Of a DNA stretch of 62,000 nucleotides, positions 1-9,660 are shown piece by piece. The stretch lies in assembly GCA_029204225.1 (NCBI GenBank), contig CM055095.1:19245450-19307449 (forward strand), in the 5' to 3' direction. The position numbers and the translations under genes are program-made. Below the pieces are notes generated by a model, which worked only from the letters and a program-made list of their open reading frames with translations, ran no database searches and had not been told where the DNA came from. Position 1 is the first letter of the stretch, and each line of letters begins with the position of its first letter. Origin of the DNA: Diphasiastrum complanatum. Lineage: Eukaryota > Streptophyta > Lycopodiopsida > Lycopodiales > Lycopodiaceae.

Positions 1-114
1 TATAAAAAAGTTGACATTTACTCGGGGCATCCCGAATAAACCGTCTGAAACATAAGTATTATAACTGGACAAGGGAGGTGTGACCCTTCCCAAGCTTGGC
101 GGAAGCTGCCTATT
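1..114 (-). pseudogene. LINE reverse transcriptase, downstream fragment
   Basis: Read on the minus strand from 114 down, this gives a LINE-like stretch (AASAKLGKGH, then FRRFIRDA after one stop). It is the region just after the RT palm in non-LTR retrotransposons. It is the same ORF that ends abruptly at 6187 on the far side of the gypsy element: removing 115-6186 and one 5-bp flank restores an uninterrupted reading frame across the junction. The fragment runs off the window at base 1. A LINE RT copies its own RNA at nicked chromosomal DNA. This one is dead, being split and carrying an in-frame stop. Confidence 0.7.
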
Positions 115-456
115 TGTTACGAGCACGTAACCAATGCCAAATCCCAGAGAACACAGGAGGTTAGATACCACAGTCAGGGGCGTGTCGCGTGCACACATCT
201 ATCAGGGCAAGATAGTGTGACGGTCCATAGCCATGGCAGGCCTAACACAGCATAGGGACCCTGTCAGCAGGACAGGGCCCCACGTTGGGTCCCGATGTGC
301 AGTCGGCCACGTCAGTGCCACGTGGCCGACACTTGGCAGTATGCATGCTACCAGTCCTCACACTTGGCTTTGAGGGGCTTACTCCATATCAGGGAGTAGG
401 CAAGGTTGGGTGGATCAGTTAGTATTTGCCCTACTGTGGCGTTGAGATCTCTAACG
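115..456 (+). repeat. 5' LTR of gypsy element
   Basis: It aligns along its length with 5834-6186. It starts TGTTAC and ends CTAACG, where the 3' copy ends CTAACA, so the ancestral ends were TG...CA. The two LTRs show many substitutions plus a short indel near 220, so the insertion is not recent. It contains an ABRE/DRE-like palindrome at 302-330. Confidence 0.9.
302..330. promoter_or_regulatory. Palindrome with ABRE (ACGTGG) and DRE (GCCGAC) cores in LTR
   Basis: GTCGGCCACGT at 302-312 and its exact reverse complement ACGTGGCCGAC at 320-330 flank a 7-base spacer. Each arm holds an ACGT core (bZIP/ABRE class) and a GCCGAC core (DREB/CBF class). The same palindrome is intact in the 3' LTR at 6028-6056. 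A role as a stress-responsive LTR enhancer is inferred, not shown. Confidence 0.5.
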
Positions 457-457
457 C

Positions 458-470
458 TTGTATCAAAGCC
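458..470 (+). other. Primer binding site, initiator tRNA-Met like
   Basis: TTGTATCAAAGCC lies just inside the 5' LTR and matches 11 of 13 bases of the usual plant PBS TGGTATCAGAGCC. It supports the LTR end at 456. Confidence 0.7.
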
Positions 471-836
471 ATCTCCATCTTTGGGAGCTTAGTTTCAGGA
501 AGGGAGAAAGTTAGTAGAGTGCAAAATCTCTTTCCAACTTTCAAGAGTCAGTAGTACAGATCCAGCGCTGGAGAGACAGTTCTCTACTGAGGAAATCTTA
601 GTGGATTTGCTACCTATTTGAGCGGATTTAGGACAGCATCTGTTGAATACTTCCATCGCTGCAGAAGCAGTCATCTATCCCTGTTTTCTAAGAGCAGATT
701 CGAGTAGTCTGAGCGGATTTTGAAGGGAGAAGATAGTGCAGGTCCAGCGCTGAAGGTACCTCTTTAAATTCTGATTTTTGGAACCACTTTTGGTCTCAAA
801 TCAGAGGAACTTTGAGCAGTCAGGTCGCTGTCCAGA

Positions 837-1201
837 CAGCGAGGGCAGGGAGCCATCAAAATCAGAATTGTAGATACTTTTGGGCTTTAAATCTGGATTT
901 GGTTGGCCCATCAAATTGTTTGCCAGCCAGCGAGGGTCTTCAACAAGTCAAATCGGGTTTTTGCCTACAGATTCAAGCTTTGGAATCTGATTTCCCAGAG
1001 CAGCCAGATCAGCGAGTAGTAGTCTTCCCAAATTCGGGATTTTCAGATCTGTTTTTTGGCTCCAAATTTGAATTTTTGGGAGGAACAGGTCTGCTAACCT
1101 GGCAGCGAGGGTGGAGGACAAGTCAAACGGAAATTTGTTGTACTTTTCCAGCTTTCACATCTGATTTTTGGAGACAGTAGATCCAAACTCCATCAGCGAG
1201 G
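837..1201 (+). repeat. About 90-bp degenerate tandem repeats in the gypsy leader
   Basis: A CAGCGAG core recurs at 837, 928, 1010, 1103 and 1193, spacings of 91, 82, 93 and 90 bases, with similar T-rich text between (ctgatttttgg, tccaaattt). This is the untranslated leader. The open frame here (812-1180) looks like a by-product of the repeats, not a protein. Confidence 0.55.
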
Positions 1202-1430
1202 GTTTTCCAAAAGTCATCCACAAATTTTCCAGACTATCTTCACTTGATCGCATGCAGTTCAAGAAGACAGATTGTACAGCCGTGGAAGAACTGAGGGGGT
1301 CTCTTGCTTTTCTCTTTGGAAGTACAGTCTTAAGACAAAGCTAAGTATTTTGCTTTCGTTTTTCCAGTTTAGTCAATCTTATTTCTTCTTTTCAGTCAGA
1401 AGTTAAGGTACATCTCTTTTTGTTCCGAAA

Positions 1431-2542
1431 ATGACCACTCCTCAGGGACCTGATCAACCACCGGAGAAAGGCATCGACGAACTTGAAACAGAAGCCTTGG
1501 CTTTTAGTAAAGGGAAAGAACCCATGGAGGTGGAGGAGCAAGAACAATTCGCCGAGGAACTCGACAAATTGGTTACCAAGGAGCAGTATCTCCACTTGGT
1601 AACAGAGGTGGATGAGTTGAAACTGGCTCTCGCCAATTTCAAATCCAGTGGACGACTCGTTTGTTGAACTCAAAGGTTTAATTATGAGCTCTGGAAGCCT
1701 TCCTTCCACTTCTCAGTTATCTCCTTCTCCCCTTCCATCAGTTTTGGGTGAGCCTATTCGGTCTCATCCCAGTGTCTTTAAAGACTTAAAGCCTCCTACT
1801 TTTATTGGGGAAGAGAAGGATACAAACGCAGATATTCTACATACCTTCCTCAGCAAATGGAAGAACATCCATGCTCTTAAACAGACCCCACTCTTTCCCT
1901 GGGGCCCATGGCCTATAAGTGGTGGTTAAACCTCCAAGAGACTGGGCAGACTCCCCGGTCAGGAAAGGCTTTTGAAGAAGCGTTCCTAAGAGAATTTCTG
2001 CCAGAAAATGAACTTGATAGAGCCTGGGAAAAAACAGTAATGGACAAGTCCTTAATCCAATATATCTCGCAGTATCGAGAATCAATTTTAAAGATTAAAA
2101 ATATGGATGACTATCAGAAAGTCAGAGGATTTGTCCGTGGCCTTAAAGATGGTCCAGAGAAACTCGCAAGCTCTCAGATATGCTCAAATCTATGATGATT
2201 CAGTGGGTAGGAAGAAGGCGAGACAACAGCCTCCTCAAAAAGACTTTCAATTTAAATAGAAAGAAAGAAGATAAAGTTAAGAGTGAAACTCCTCAGAAAC
2301 GCCCATCGCTCATACAGCCCTTAAAACCAGTAGATTTTGAGAAAGCCAAACAAGAACGTTTGTGCTTTGTGTGCATGGGCAAGGGACACACAGTCAGACA
2401 GTGTCCGAAGGGGCCATTCACTAAAAAAAAAAAAAAAGACAAAAAACAAGTTCATCTTGTTCAGACAGTAAGTTTCCCAAGTGACTCGGCAGCTTCTGAG
2501 ATAAAGTGTTTCATGAAGACCATGAACACTGTTGCCAACTAA
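1431..2542 (+). pseudogene. gag (capsid and nucleocapsid), frameshifted
   Basis: The start is ATG 1431. The N-terminal part is acidic (to about 1665) and then shifts frame (1648-1929, 1908-2195, 2180-2542). The capsid part has the gypsy gag look, with WWLN and then FLPENELDRAWE and YRESILKIK. Nucleocapsid carries one zinc knuckle, CFVCMGKGHTVRQC (CX2CX4HX4C), near 2361-2405, followed by a lysine run from a poly-A tract. Gag normally packages the element RNA. At least three frame changes mean no full protein is made now. It overlaps the start of the protease frame. Confidence 0.85.
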
Positions 2543-3318
2543 CTTCTGCAATGCTAGCGAGACCCTTCAGCTTTGGGCCGCATGACCTAGTACGTATGCA
2601 TGGGAAAGTTCGTAACCAATCAATCAGAGTCATGGTTGATGATGGGGCAACCCATAATTTCATCAACTACACCCTAGTTAAAAAACTCAGAATTCCAGAG
2701 GTACCTAGTCAGCATAGGTACATAGTTTCTTTAGCTAAGGGTGAAGACAAAAAAATTTGGGAAACTATGGTAAGTGATTTAAATCTTGGTATTCAAGGGT
2801 ATCAAGATGAAATAAACTTTCAGATAATGCACTTGGATCGTACAAATATTGTTCTCGAAAGAGATTGGCTCTACAGCTTAGGACCTTCCCTCCACAGAAA
2901 TTATCAGGAGAACACCCTCAGCTTTCAGCATAACCGAGAAATCCAGTTGCATGGGGAGCATGATGTCCCCAACAGCCCTATGGTCTGCAGTTCAGAGCTC
3001 TGTCAGTTAATCGGAGATAACGACCATCATGTATTCTTATGTGACTTTCAGTTTATTCCAGAAGTTTCTATTTCTAGTTCTTTACAGCAGAAAGTAAGTA
3101 AATTAGAAACTTTATTGTCTAAATTTAAAGATGTTTTTCCTGAAGATTTACCGCATGGTTTACCACCTAGCAGAGATGTAGATCATGTAATAAACCTAGT
3201 ACCAGGTACAACACCTGTTTCTAAACCTCCGTATTGGGTCAGCCAAACAGAGGATGAAGAAATAACTAGGCAGTTACAGATTTTAGGACTCGTCATGGTC
3301 ATTACGAGTTTAAGGTGA
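2506..3318 (+). pseudogene. pol: aspartic protease and start of RT
   Basis: One frame holds a retropepsin around 2625-2870, with the active-site block MVDDGATHNFI (the usual family form is D-S/T-G-A; here the second residue is D). It then has the linker and the beginning of RT (HVINLVPGTTPVSKPPY near 3185-3225). The frame then runs into TGA at 3316. At about 3288-3291 the text jumps from the RT N-terminus to the block RHGHYEF just before the palm, so about 80 codons with RT motifs 1-4, including the first catalytic Asp, are missing. The protease may be inactive because of the altered triad residue. Confidence 0.85.
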
Positions 3319-4115
3319 TGCCATTTGGGGCTCACAAGTGCTCCAGCTGCCTTTATGACCTTGATGAATAGTGTCCTCAGACCATACTTGGGTAAGTTTG
3401 TAGTCGTATTTTTAGATGACATCCTTGTTTACAGTAAGACAAGGAAGGAGCATCTTAAACACCTCAGAAAGGTGTTTCGACTGCTTAGAAAGCAAAAGCT
3501 TTATGCTAAGAAACGTAAATGTGAATTTTTCGTTGAAGAAGCTTATTTGGGTCACATTATCTCGGCAGATGGGATTAAGATGGACCCCAGTAAGGTCAAA
3601 GCCATACTCAGTTGGCTGAGACCTCAGAATAGTTTAGAGCTTCAGATCTTTCTAGGTTTGGTGGGATATTACAAACGATTTGTCATGGAATATGCTCAGA
3701 TAGCAGTTCCTATGATAAATCTTTTTAAGGGGAAGGAAAAGGAGTTCATATGGGAGTTCGCACAGTAGGAGAGCTTTGATGCTCTCAAAACAGCCTTAGC
3801 TACAACACTAGTTCTAAAGGTCGTCGACCCCAATCAGCCATTTGTGGTCGAAACAGATGCTAGCGATTTTGCAGTTGGTGTTGTACTAACTCAGTATGGA
3901 CGACCAGTTGCGCTCGAGAGTAAAAAACTCGAGCCAGCACAGACTAGGTACAACACCTATGAAAAGGAACTCTTTTGCATAGTTCATGCCCTTAAGACTT
4001 GGAGGCATTATTTGTATGGTGCCAACTTTGAGGTCCTGACAGACCATGAAAGTCTCAGATTCCTTTGCAATCAGCCTGAGCTCAGAGGTTGGAAAGTTAA
4101 TGCAAGAGTTTGATA
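3291..4115 (+). pseudogene. pol: RT palm and RNase H
   Basis: After the deletion the frame continues as HYEFKVMPFG. An extra G near 3330 shifts it to MGLTSAPAAF. The palm motif VVVFLDDILVYSKT (the YxDD box, here FLDD) lies near 3403-3440, and the thumb text GLVGYYKRF near 3655-3680. A TAG at 3766-3768 interrupts. RNase H follows, with VETDASDFAVG (first Asp), YEKELFCIVHALK (Glu) and LTDHESLRFL (Asp) at about 3847-4060. Another frame change near 4090 leads into the next segment. Two of the three RT carboxylates are present and the first is lost upstream. Confidence 0.88.
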
Positions 4116-5632
4116 TGTCTATCAGATATAGACGGGGGAAATTCAACACAGTAGCAGATGCACTTAGTAGAATGCCTATGATAAACGAGCTGAGTTTTAC
4201 TCAGATTCGTAGTGAGTTACTCGAGTCATTGAGAGGGAAGTGCCAGCATGATGCATTCTTCTCTACTATTTGGAACTCAGTCCAGAGCAGACAGTTACAG
4301 ACTCCAGAACCAGTTCCCAGGGCTGATGCCAGTTCATCCAAGAATACGGCAGCTTTCGTTGAGGATGATGAGTCCGAGTATACGTCAGATGACGTTGAGG
4401 ACTCTGAGCCTATATTACCCAAGCAAACCCCAGTGGTTGAGGGTCAGTTGACTCAAGGATTCAAATGGAAACAATATTCAATTCACGATGAGTACTTACT
4501 CTCTAGAGATCGAGTATGTGTCCCCAATTCAGAGGATTATAGGCAGTAGGTCCTATATAAGTGTCATGACAGTCCTAGTGCGGGGCACCCAGGCATTCAA
4601 AAGACCTATGAGCTTCTTCGTAGGCAATTTTTCTGGCCCAATATGAAAAAGGACGTCCAACAATATGTAACCAGTTGCCAGAAATGTCAGGTAAATAAAG
4701 CAGAGTGTTTAAAGGCAGGAGGGTTGTTACAGCCCTTAGATATACCGGCTGGTAAATGCGAGAGTATCTCCATGGATTTTATAGTAGGCCTGCCTAAAAC
4801 CCAAAAGGGTAATGATGCTATATGGGTCACAGTTGACCATCTGACCAAAATGGCTCACTTTATTTTGACCAAAACAACCGTAAGAGCTCCAGAGTCAGCG
4901 AGTTTGTTTGTAGATGGGCTATTTAAATTGTACGGTCTACCTTCCGGCATAGTCAGCGACCGGGACAGTAAGTTTAATGGAAATTTTTGGAGGGCAGTAT
5001 TCCAACATCTCCATACTAAACTTAACATGAGCACTAATGACCACGGACGGTCAAACAGAAAGAGTAAATCAAGTGCTGGAGGATATGCTTCGTGCATACG
5101 TCAGCAAAAATCAGACTAATTGAGAGGAGTATCTCTCAATATTAGAATTTGCTTATAACAGTACCAAACATTCAGCTACGGGATACAGCCCATTTATGTT
5201 GATGTACGGTTTTCAGCCGCGCTCACCCACAACTGTAGGGTTTAAACAAGAAAAAGTTGAAGCAGCCAGAAGACCTAAAACAGATGATAGAACATGCTAA
5301 GCGTAGCATTAGGCAATCCCAAGATCGAGCCAGGCATTATGCAGATCTACACAGACGAGGATGTGCAATTCTCCACTGGTGAGAAAGCCTACTTGAGAGT
5401 CCCAGTTGACTCTAAAACCCTCAAATCAGGAGTGTGAGCTAAGTTGTCTCGTAGGTATTGTGGTCCTTTTACCATCAGTAGGAGACTAGGCGAAGTCACC
5501 TATGAACTAGAACTCCCACACAACAGTAAGGTTTTTCCAGTCTTTCATGTAAGTCAGTTACGAAAAGCCTTAGCCAGATCAGAAAATGTGGTAGGGGACA
5601 GTGCTCAAGTTCTCCCATTGGATTCTGAGTAG
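4046..5632 (+). pseudogene. pol: integrase with GPY/F-type module
   Basis: After the RNase H tail (SIRYRRGKFNTVADALSR near 4120-4180) comes a spacer and then the HHCC integrase zinc domain (H near 4564 and 4579, C-X2-C in SCQKCQ near 4672-4690). The DDE core has MDFIVGLP (first D, about 4775) and VSDRDSKF (second D, about 4955). The catalytic Glu block TDGQTERVNQ is still readable near 5045-5075 but in another frame. A GPF-type module (YCGPFTISRRLG, then VFHVSQL) is at 5456-5565. Stops include TAG 4547-4549. Integrase inserts the cDNA; this copy is broken by at least two frameshifts. Confidence 0.87.
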
Positions 5633-5817
5633 CCTCCACATGAACCAGAGGAGATTCTTGATAGTAGAGAGACGTAGACTTGTCATACTCTATACCGAGA
5701 ATATCTAGTCAAGTGGAATGAGCAGCCTGTTGAGAATGCCACATGGGAAAAGGGCAGCGTCCTTCGCAAGATTTTTCCAGACTTTGTCTTAGAGTGTCTT
5801 AGAGGACCAAGACGGTT
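5633..5817 (+). pseudogene. Chromodomain at the integrase C-terminus
   Basis: The same frame as the GPY/F module continues past TAG 5630-5632 as EPEEILDSRE. After TAG 5675-5677 it reads YREYLVKWNEQPVENATWEKG. This is the chromodomain pattern (EYLVKW and ATWE, with the aromatic residues in place). In chromoviruses this module guides integration towards methylated histones. Both stops fit single CAG to TAG changes. Confidence 0.8.
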
Positions 5818-5820
5818 CTT

Positions 5821-5833
5821 AAGTGGGATGGAG
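5821..5833 (+). other. Polypurine tract
   Basis: AAGTGGGATGGAG lies directly before the 3' LTR (TGTTAC at 5834), the position of the plus-strand primer. Confidence 0.6.
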
Positions 5834-6186
5834 TGTTACGAGCACGTAACCATTGCCGAACCCTAGAGAACACATGAGGTTAGATACCACAGGCAGGGGC
5901 ATGTCCAGTACACACGTCCAACATGGCAAGACAGTGTGCCCCGACACGGTCCATAGCCATGGCGGGCCTAACACAGCATAGGGACCCTATCAGCAGGATA
6001 GGGCCCCACGTTGGGTCCCGACGTGCAGTCGGCCACGTCAGTGCCACGTGGCCGACACTTGGCAGTATGCATGCATGCTACCAGTCCTGACACTGGCCTA
6101 GGAGGGGCTTACTCCATATCAAGGAGTAGGCAAGGTTGGGTGGATCAGTTAGTATTTGCCCTACTGTGATGTTGAGACCTCTAACA
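5834..6186 (+). repeat. 3' LTR of gypsy element
   Basis: It pairs with 115-456 and runs from TGTTAC to CTAACA. It carries the same palindrome at 6028-6056. The LINE text resumes at the next base. Confidence 0.92.
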
Positions 6187-6810
6187 CTGTCGCATACCAA
6201 AGATAGGGCCTGTAAAAAGTACGCCAAGGTAATTGTAAGAAGATACAACCTCCAAGGGTTGCCCATCAAAGATGAGTGCCTGGCGCTGCATAAATGCTCT
6301 CGATGTGTTGAAAACCATAACTTTGGTTTTCAGTATGTTAACCCCCAGTCCCCATCTATTGCAGAAGGCATGAAGATTGTCGAGATGTCGCTGTAATCCC
6401 TCTCTGGTAGGAGATAAGAGAACCACGTCATCAACACATAAAAGTATAGCAATCAAGATACTCCCAGCAACCTGTACCACCACATCCCTCAATGACTCTC
6501 TCAAGCTCGTCGATATGTAGCCCAAACAGGGTTGGAGATGGAGAACGACCCTGTTTCACGACAATGGTACTCTAGATATGATTTGAGATGCCGGTGTCAC
6601 TCCGAAAACAGCTAAGGACTCTCTCGTAGAGTGCCATCATTGCCAAGATTGTGTTAGTAGAAAAACCAAGATCACGTAGTCGTTGGATGAGAAGGGATCG
6701 TGGAACAGAGTTGAAGGCTTTCGTGAAGTCAACAAAACAACAGTAGACCTGCTCTTTCTTGTGTCTGGCCTCCTCAATAATGGCCCGAAGAGTGAAGATG
6801 TGATCTGTGG

Positions 6811-6813
<3 letters not shown>
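6187..6813 (-). pseudogene. LINE reverse transcriptase, palm region
   Basis: Minus-strand reading from about 6813 down gives the usual non-LTR RT blocks: VDFTKAFDSVPRSL (motif with the first catalytic Asp, about 6745-6700), VVKQGRSPSPTLFG (about 6575-6530), and LCVDDVVLLS (the YADD-type box, here CVDD, about 6450-6420). Then comes GLGVNILKTKVMVFN and SYNYLGVLFTG up to 6187. A stop and small frame changes lie near 6525-6580. The ORF resumes at 109 and runs down to 1 on the other side of the gypsy element. The GA microsatellite at its upstream edge marks the other limit of recognisable sequence. Confidence 0.85.

Positions 6814-6844
<31 letters not shown>
6811..6844. repeat. (GA)n microsatellite
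   Basis: A pure GA run abuts the LINE fragment, then decays into agattagagagatt. Confidence 0.95.
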
Positions 6845-6845
<1 letters not shown>

Positions 6846-6847
<2 letters not shown>

Positions 6848-7898
6848 GAGAGATTAGGGTGCTTGGATATCCCAATGTGACGACCTAGGTATGATGCGAC
6901 CTAAACCTCAAACTCAAAAATCCCCTTTAAAAAAAGTGCAAACCGTAAATCCGTACCCTTACAACTCTACCATTAACTTGAAATACAAAATACAAAACAC
7001 AAGACAGTAAAAACAACAAACAATAAACACTGAACCAGAAATGGTAATCCCTAAATTTGTGTTTTGCTAAAAAATCCCAACTCTAGGGGATTTTAAAAAT
7101 CAACAAAAGCTTGACAAAAGCAAAAGGGAACAGGTTCACATAGATGAGTACATGTGGAAACAAATGAAACACACCTACAGCCTGTTCTAGGCTGATCATA
7201 GGAAAAAAAAACTCCTTCCTATCCAGTACTTTTTGGAATGTAATCTATATTTCAAATTCGCATCACTGTGAATGCGATATGGGTAGAGATTAGGATTGTG
7301 AAGAAATATCTAGATTGCATTGGCTGATATGTTGTGCCTTACATAAAATTATTGAAAATGTGGATTAATCAGACCAAAATTTGGGCTTTTTAAATTGGGC
7401 CAAAATGTGGGGCATTTGAAAAAAATTGAAGTTTCAAAAGATTAACTTGTATGAAAATAACTATGTTGTTTTTAGAATTATATTCCAAACCCTACTTGAA
7501 TGCTGATATTGCAGATTTTGATCTTTCCGCAACCAGAAATATAGTTATATTGTCGATAAGCAACTTATATATCAAGTAATGAGATGTGATTTTTTTTTTC
7601 TCTTGCATCTCGCACATGAAGAATACACTACATATGGTAAACAAGGAAGAGGTAGGCTTCTGATCTAGTTTGAAGTTGATTTTGAGGGCTTGGGTAAAGC
7701 CAGCAAAGTTTATCAACTTAACGTGTTTTTGTACCCATTGTTACTGGCTTGTTTATTGTATGTAATATATGGTAGCAGGATAGTCTAATTTACATCGATG
7801 TTTTAAAATTCATTTGTAAGTCACCAACTGATTTTACCAAAGTTTTTCGCTTTTATTCTAGTGATTGACATCTCAGGGTTTTGTTTGATTTTGTGCAG
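6846..7898 (+). other. Non-coding, possible 3' end of a long host intron
   Basis: No ORF of note lies here on either strand (the 74-codon frame at 7492-7716 minus has no recognisable motif). The sequence is AT-rich with T-rich tracts and ends in a good plant acceptor, tttgattttgtgcag, at 7898. If the exon call is right, the LINE and gypsy elements upstream also lie in this intron. Confidence 0.35.
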
Positions 7899-7990
7899 GT
7901 CCGAAGAAAAAACAGCTTCATGTTGACAAGCCTGATGATGATGGATTGGATGGAGGTTATAATGATCTAGATGAATATGACTTTATGTGA
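7899..7990 (+). CDS. Candidate terminal exon of an unidentified host gene
   Basis: After the acceptor AG at 7897-7898 the frame (entered with two bases of a split codon) reads 29 residues. It begins PKKKQLHV, is rich in Asp, Gly and Tyr (DDDGLDGGYNDLDEYDFM), and ends at TGA 7988-7990. A basic start, an acidic C-terminal tail, a strong splice acceptor and a following 3' UTR-like stretch make this look like a real last exon, unlike the decayed text around it. I do not recognise the protein. The upstream exons lie outside the window. It could still be chance or a gene fragment. Confidence 0.45.
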
Positions 7991-8260
7991 AGCAGACAAT
8001 ATGGCCATATTTTTGCATTTATTAGAGCATTCAGCGATTTAATTTTCAGCTCTTGTCAATTTTATCCATAACTTGCGTTCCTGCGGCACTGTTCGGATGC
8101 ATTGTAGACTTTGAGTGTATGGGTAGATACATACTTTCTTGTTTCCCAGATCTTGTTGTTTGCTTGTTGGGTACAAATATTCTTTCCAAGTCGTGATGCT
8201 TCATGACTTTTCTGTAATAATACATTGAAAGTTATACTACAACTTTTCTATGGATTTCAG
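7991..8260 (+). other. Probable 3' UTR and polyadenylation region of that gene
   Basis: T-rich text with TTGTTGTTTGCTTGTTGG (near 8153) and an AATAAT element at about 8217-8222 looks like a plant 3' UTR with far-upstream and near-upstream poly(A) elements. This depends on the exon call. Confidence 0.3.
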
Positions 8261-8599
8261 TTTCAGCAGACCACTCTTTCATTTATCAGCTACTGGATGC
8301 GGTCTTTTCTCCATCCATTCTTACTTCAAAAATTAAGGTTACAAGCACTTGTAACTATTTGCGGAGCACAATGAAAGCCCTCAAATTCAGCACATACAGA
8401 ATTTATACAAGAATAACGAATCATAACTATCCCTTGAAGTTAAGTGATGGAAGTTATGTAGCTGTGAATGTGGTCACGTCTCTAGTTAGCCACTGAAGGC
8501 CTGAACTAATAGTAATCTGTAATGAGGGAGTGGTATGATTCAATGCTCATTAGGCATCGTTCGTGGTAAGTTAATGTGTGGTATTGCATGTCATTATTC

Positions 8600-8720
8600 T
8601 TGTAGTAATCTTCTCACATGTGGTGAGTTGGTGTATTTTGCTTGAAGTGGGCTTGCACACCTTGGTTCGATTTTGTGATCCCATGGGTTGATACCCAGAA
8701 GCATTAGTCTTGTCGTAGAC
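8600..8720 (+). repeat. Possible SINE-like (tRNA-derived) fragment
   Basis: GTGGTGAGTTGGTG near 8620 and GGTTCGATTTT near 8663 resemble a degenerate pol III A box and B box at tRNA-like spacing. No poly-A tail or target duplication was found, so this is weak. Confidence 0.22.
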
Positions 8721-9079
8721 GTTGACAATCTAGGATCCTTGTGTAATAATGACGGAGTCCTCAAAATCACGAGTTTCACCAAAATACAAGAAGTTTAAAA
8801 TTTAAAATCCTTGTATTTCATCTAAGATGATTTATGAAGTATAGTTTTTGGTTAGGTGTCAAAATGTAGTGTGCATTATGAGGTATTTATTGTCACAACT
8901 CATGATGGTGTCAGTTGAATTATTTTGATGAATATCAATTATCCAAAGAAGTAAATATAGCCGTGGAGCATACAGGGCATGGAAAGCCTTCCATGCTATG
9001 GAAACGGCTTTTTATGAAAAATATATCTTTTGTGCCACAAAAACAATAGAGGATAATTTGGAACTCTATTCGTCCAATG
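8721..9079. other. Gene-free stretch
   Basis: AT-rich sequence in which I see no gene, repeat or element end. It may be the unrecognisable pol end of the gypsy remnant that follows. Confidence 0.4.
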
Positions 9080-9660
9080 ATGATACTTCATGGTTACAAA
9101 GTGTTTGAGATGGCACAAGGGAACACTTCACTCTCTGTAAAGAATGTCACCTTCTTATGCAATAAGTAATCGCTAAACTTGACTGCAGCATAGGCTATTC
9201 CTAAACAAATTTTGTCAGCCTTAAGTGTAATTAGGTTCTGCTGTATTCAGCTTACGTCCTGCAAAGGAAAGTGGATGATGAATATTTTCCCAGATCTGTG
9301 CTAAGCAGCAGATAATACAAGTTTTGGTGGTACTGTTAGACACACAGTTTTTAATCATACATTGGGGGTTTTAGTATAGGTGTATTGGCTAGTGCTCTGT
9401 TTAAATCTTGAAGGGCTTGCTCGCACTCATCAAACCATTTCCATTTGTTGTCTTCTTTTAATAATCTAGATATTGGGTAAGTTTGGTGGTATTCGTTTAA
9501 GGTCAACATAGTCCCAAGCAATTATGTATTGGTAATTTCTAGATAGCTCCTCATAGGTTTTTTCTCATATGCACTCAAATGGGCTGTTACTAGTATACTC
9601 TTAGGGTCGTCCTCCATTAAAGTTAATAACTCATATATTGGCATCTTGTACCTTCGGGGT
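9080..9660 (-). pseudogene. Decayed gypsy RT end and RNase H
   Basis: Minus-strand frames read LLKEDNKWKWFDECEQALQ, then DLNRALANTPILKPP (about 9480-9370), the usual RT-to-RNase H connection. Near 9225-9100, after a gap, comes an RNase H-like stretch (CLGIAYAAVKFSDYLLHKKV, then FFTESE), where the family usually has a conserved tyrosine-Leu-Leu block followed by the third Asp. No YxDD box survives here. Confidence 0.55.

Larger units (their letters stand above)
115..6186 (+). mobile_element. Ty3/gypsy LTR retrotransposon, chromovirus type, degenerate
   Basis: The element is complete from LTR to LTR, about 6.1 kb. It holds a 5' LTR (115-456), a tRNA-iMet-like primer site, a repetitive leader, gag with a zinc knuckle, protease, RT, RNase H, integrase with a GPY/F-type module, a C-terminal chromodomain, a polypurine tract and a 3' LTR (5834-6186). 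The pol order with integrase last plus the chromodomain places it among plant chromoviruses. Flanks are CTATT (110-114) and CTGTC (6187-6191), which differ by two transitions and so fit a decayed 5-bp target duplication. Several frameshifts, stops and an RT deletion make it non-autonomous. It sits inside a LINE. Confidence 0.92.

Noticed and set aside
812-1180. 122-codon open frame before gag
   Set aside because: It lies on the ~90-bp leader repeats, has no domain pattern and starts inside untranslated leader; treated as a by-product.
5834-6191. Exact target duplication for the first gypsy element
   Set aside because: Flanks CTATT and CTGTC match only 3 of 5; reported as decayed, not as intact.
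8620-8700. tRNA gene
   Set aside because: A GGTTCGA B-box-like word is present, but no cloverleaf arms or acceptor stem pair; kept only as a weak SINE-like fragment.
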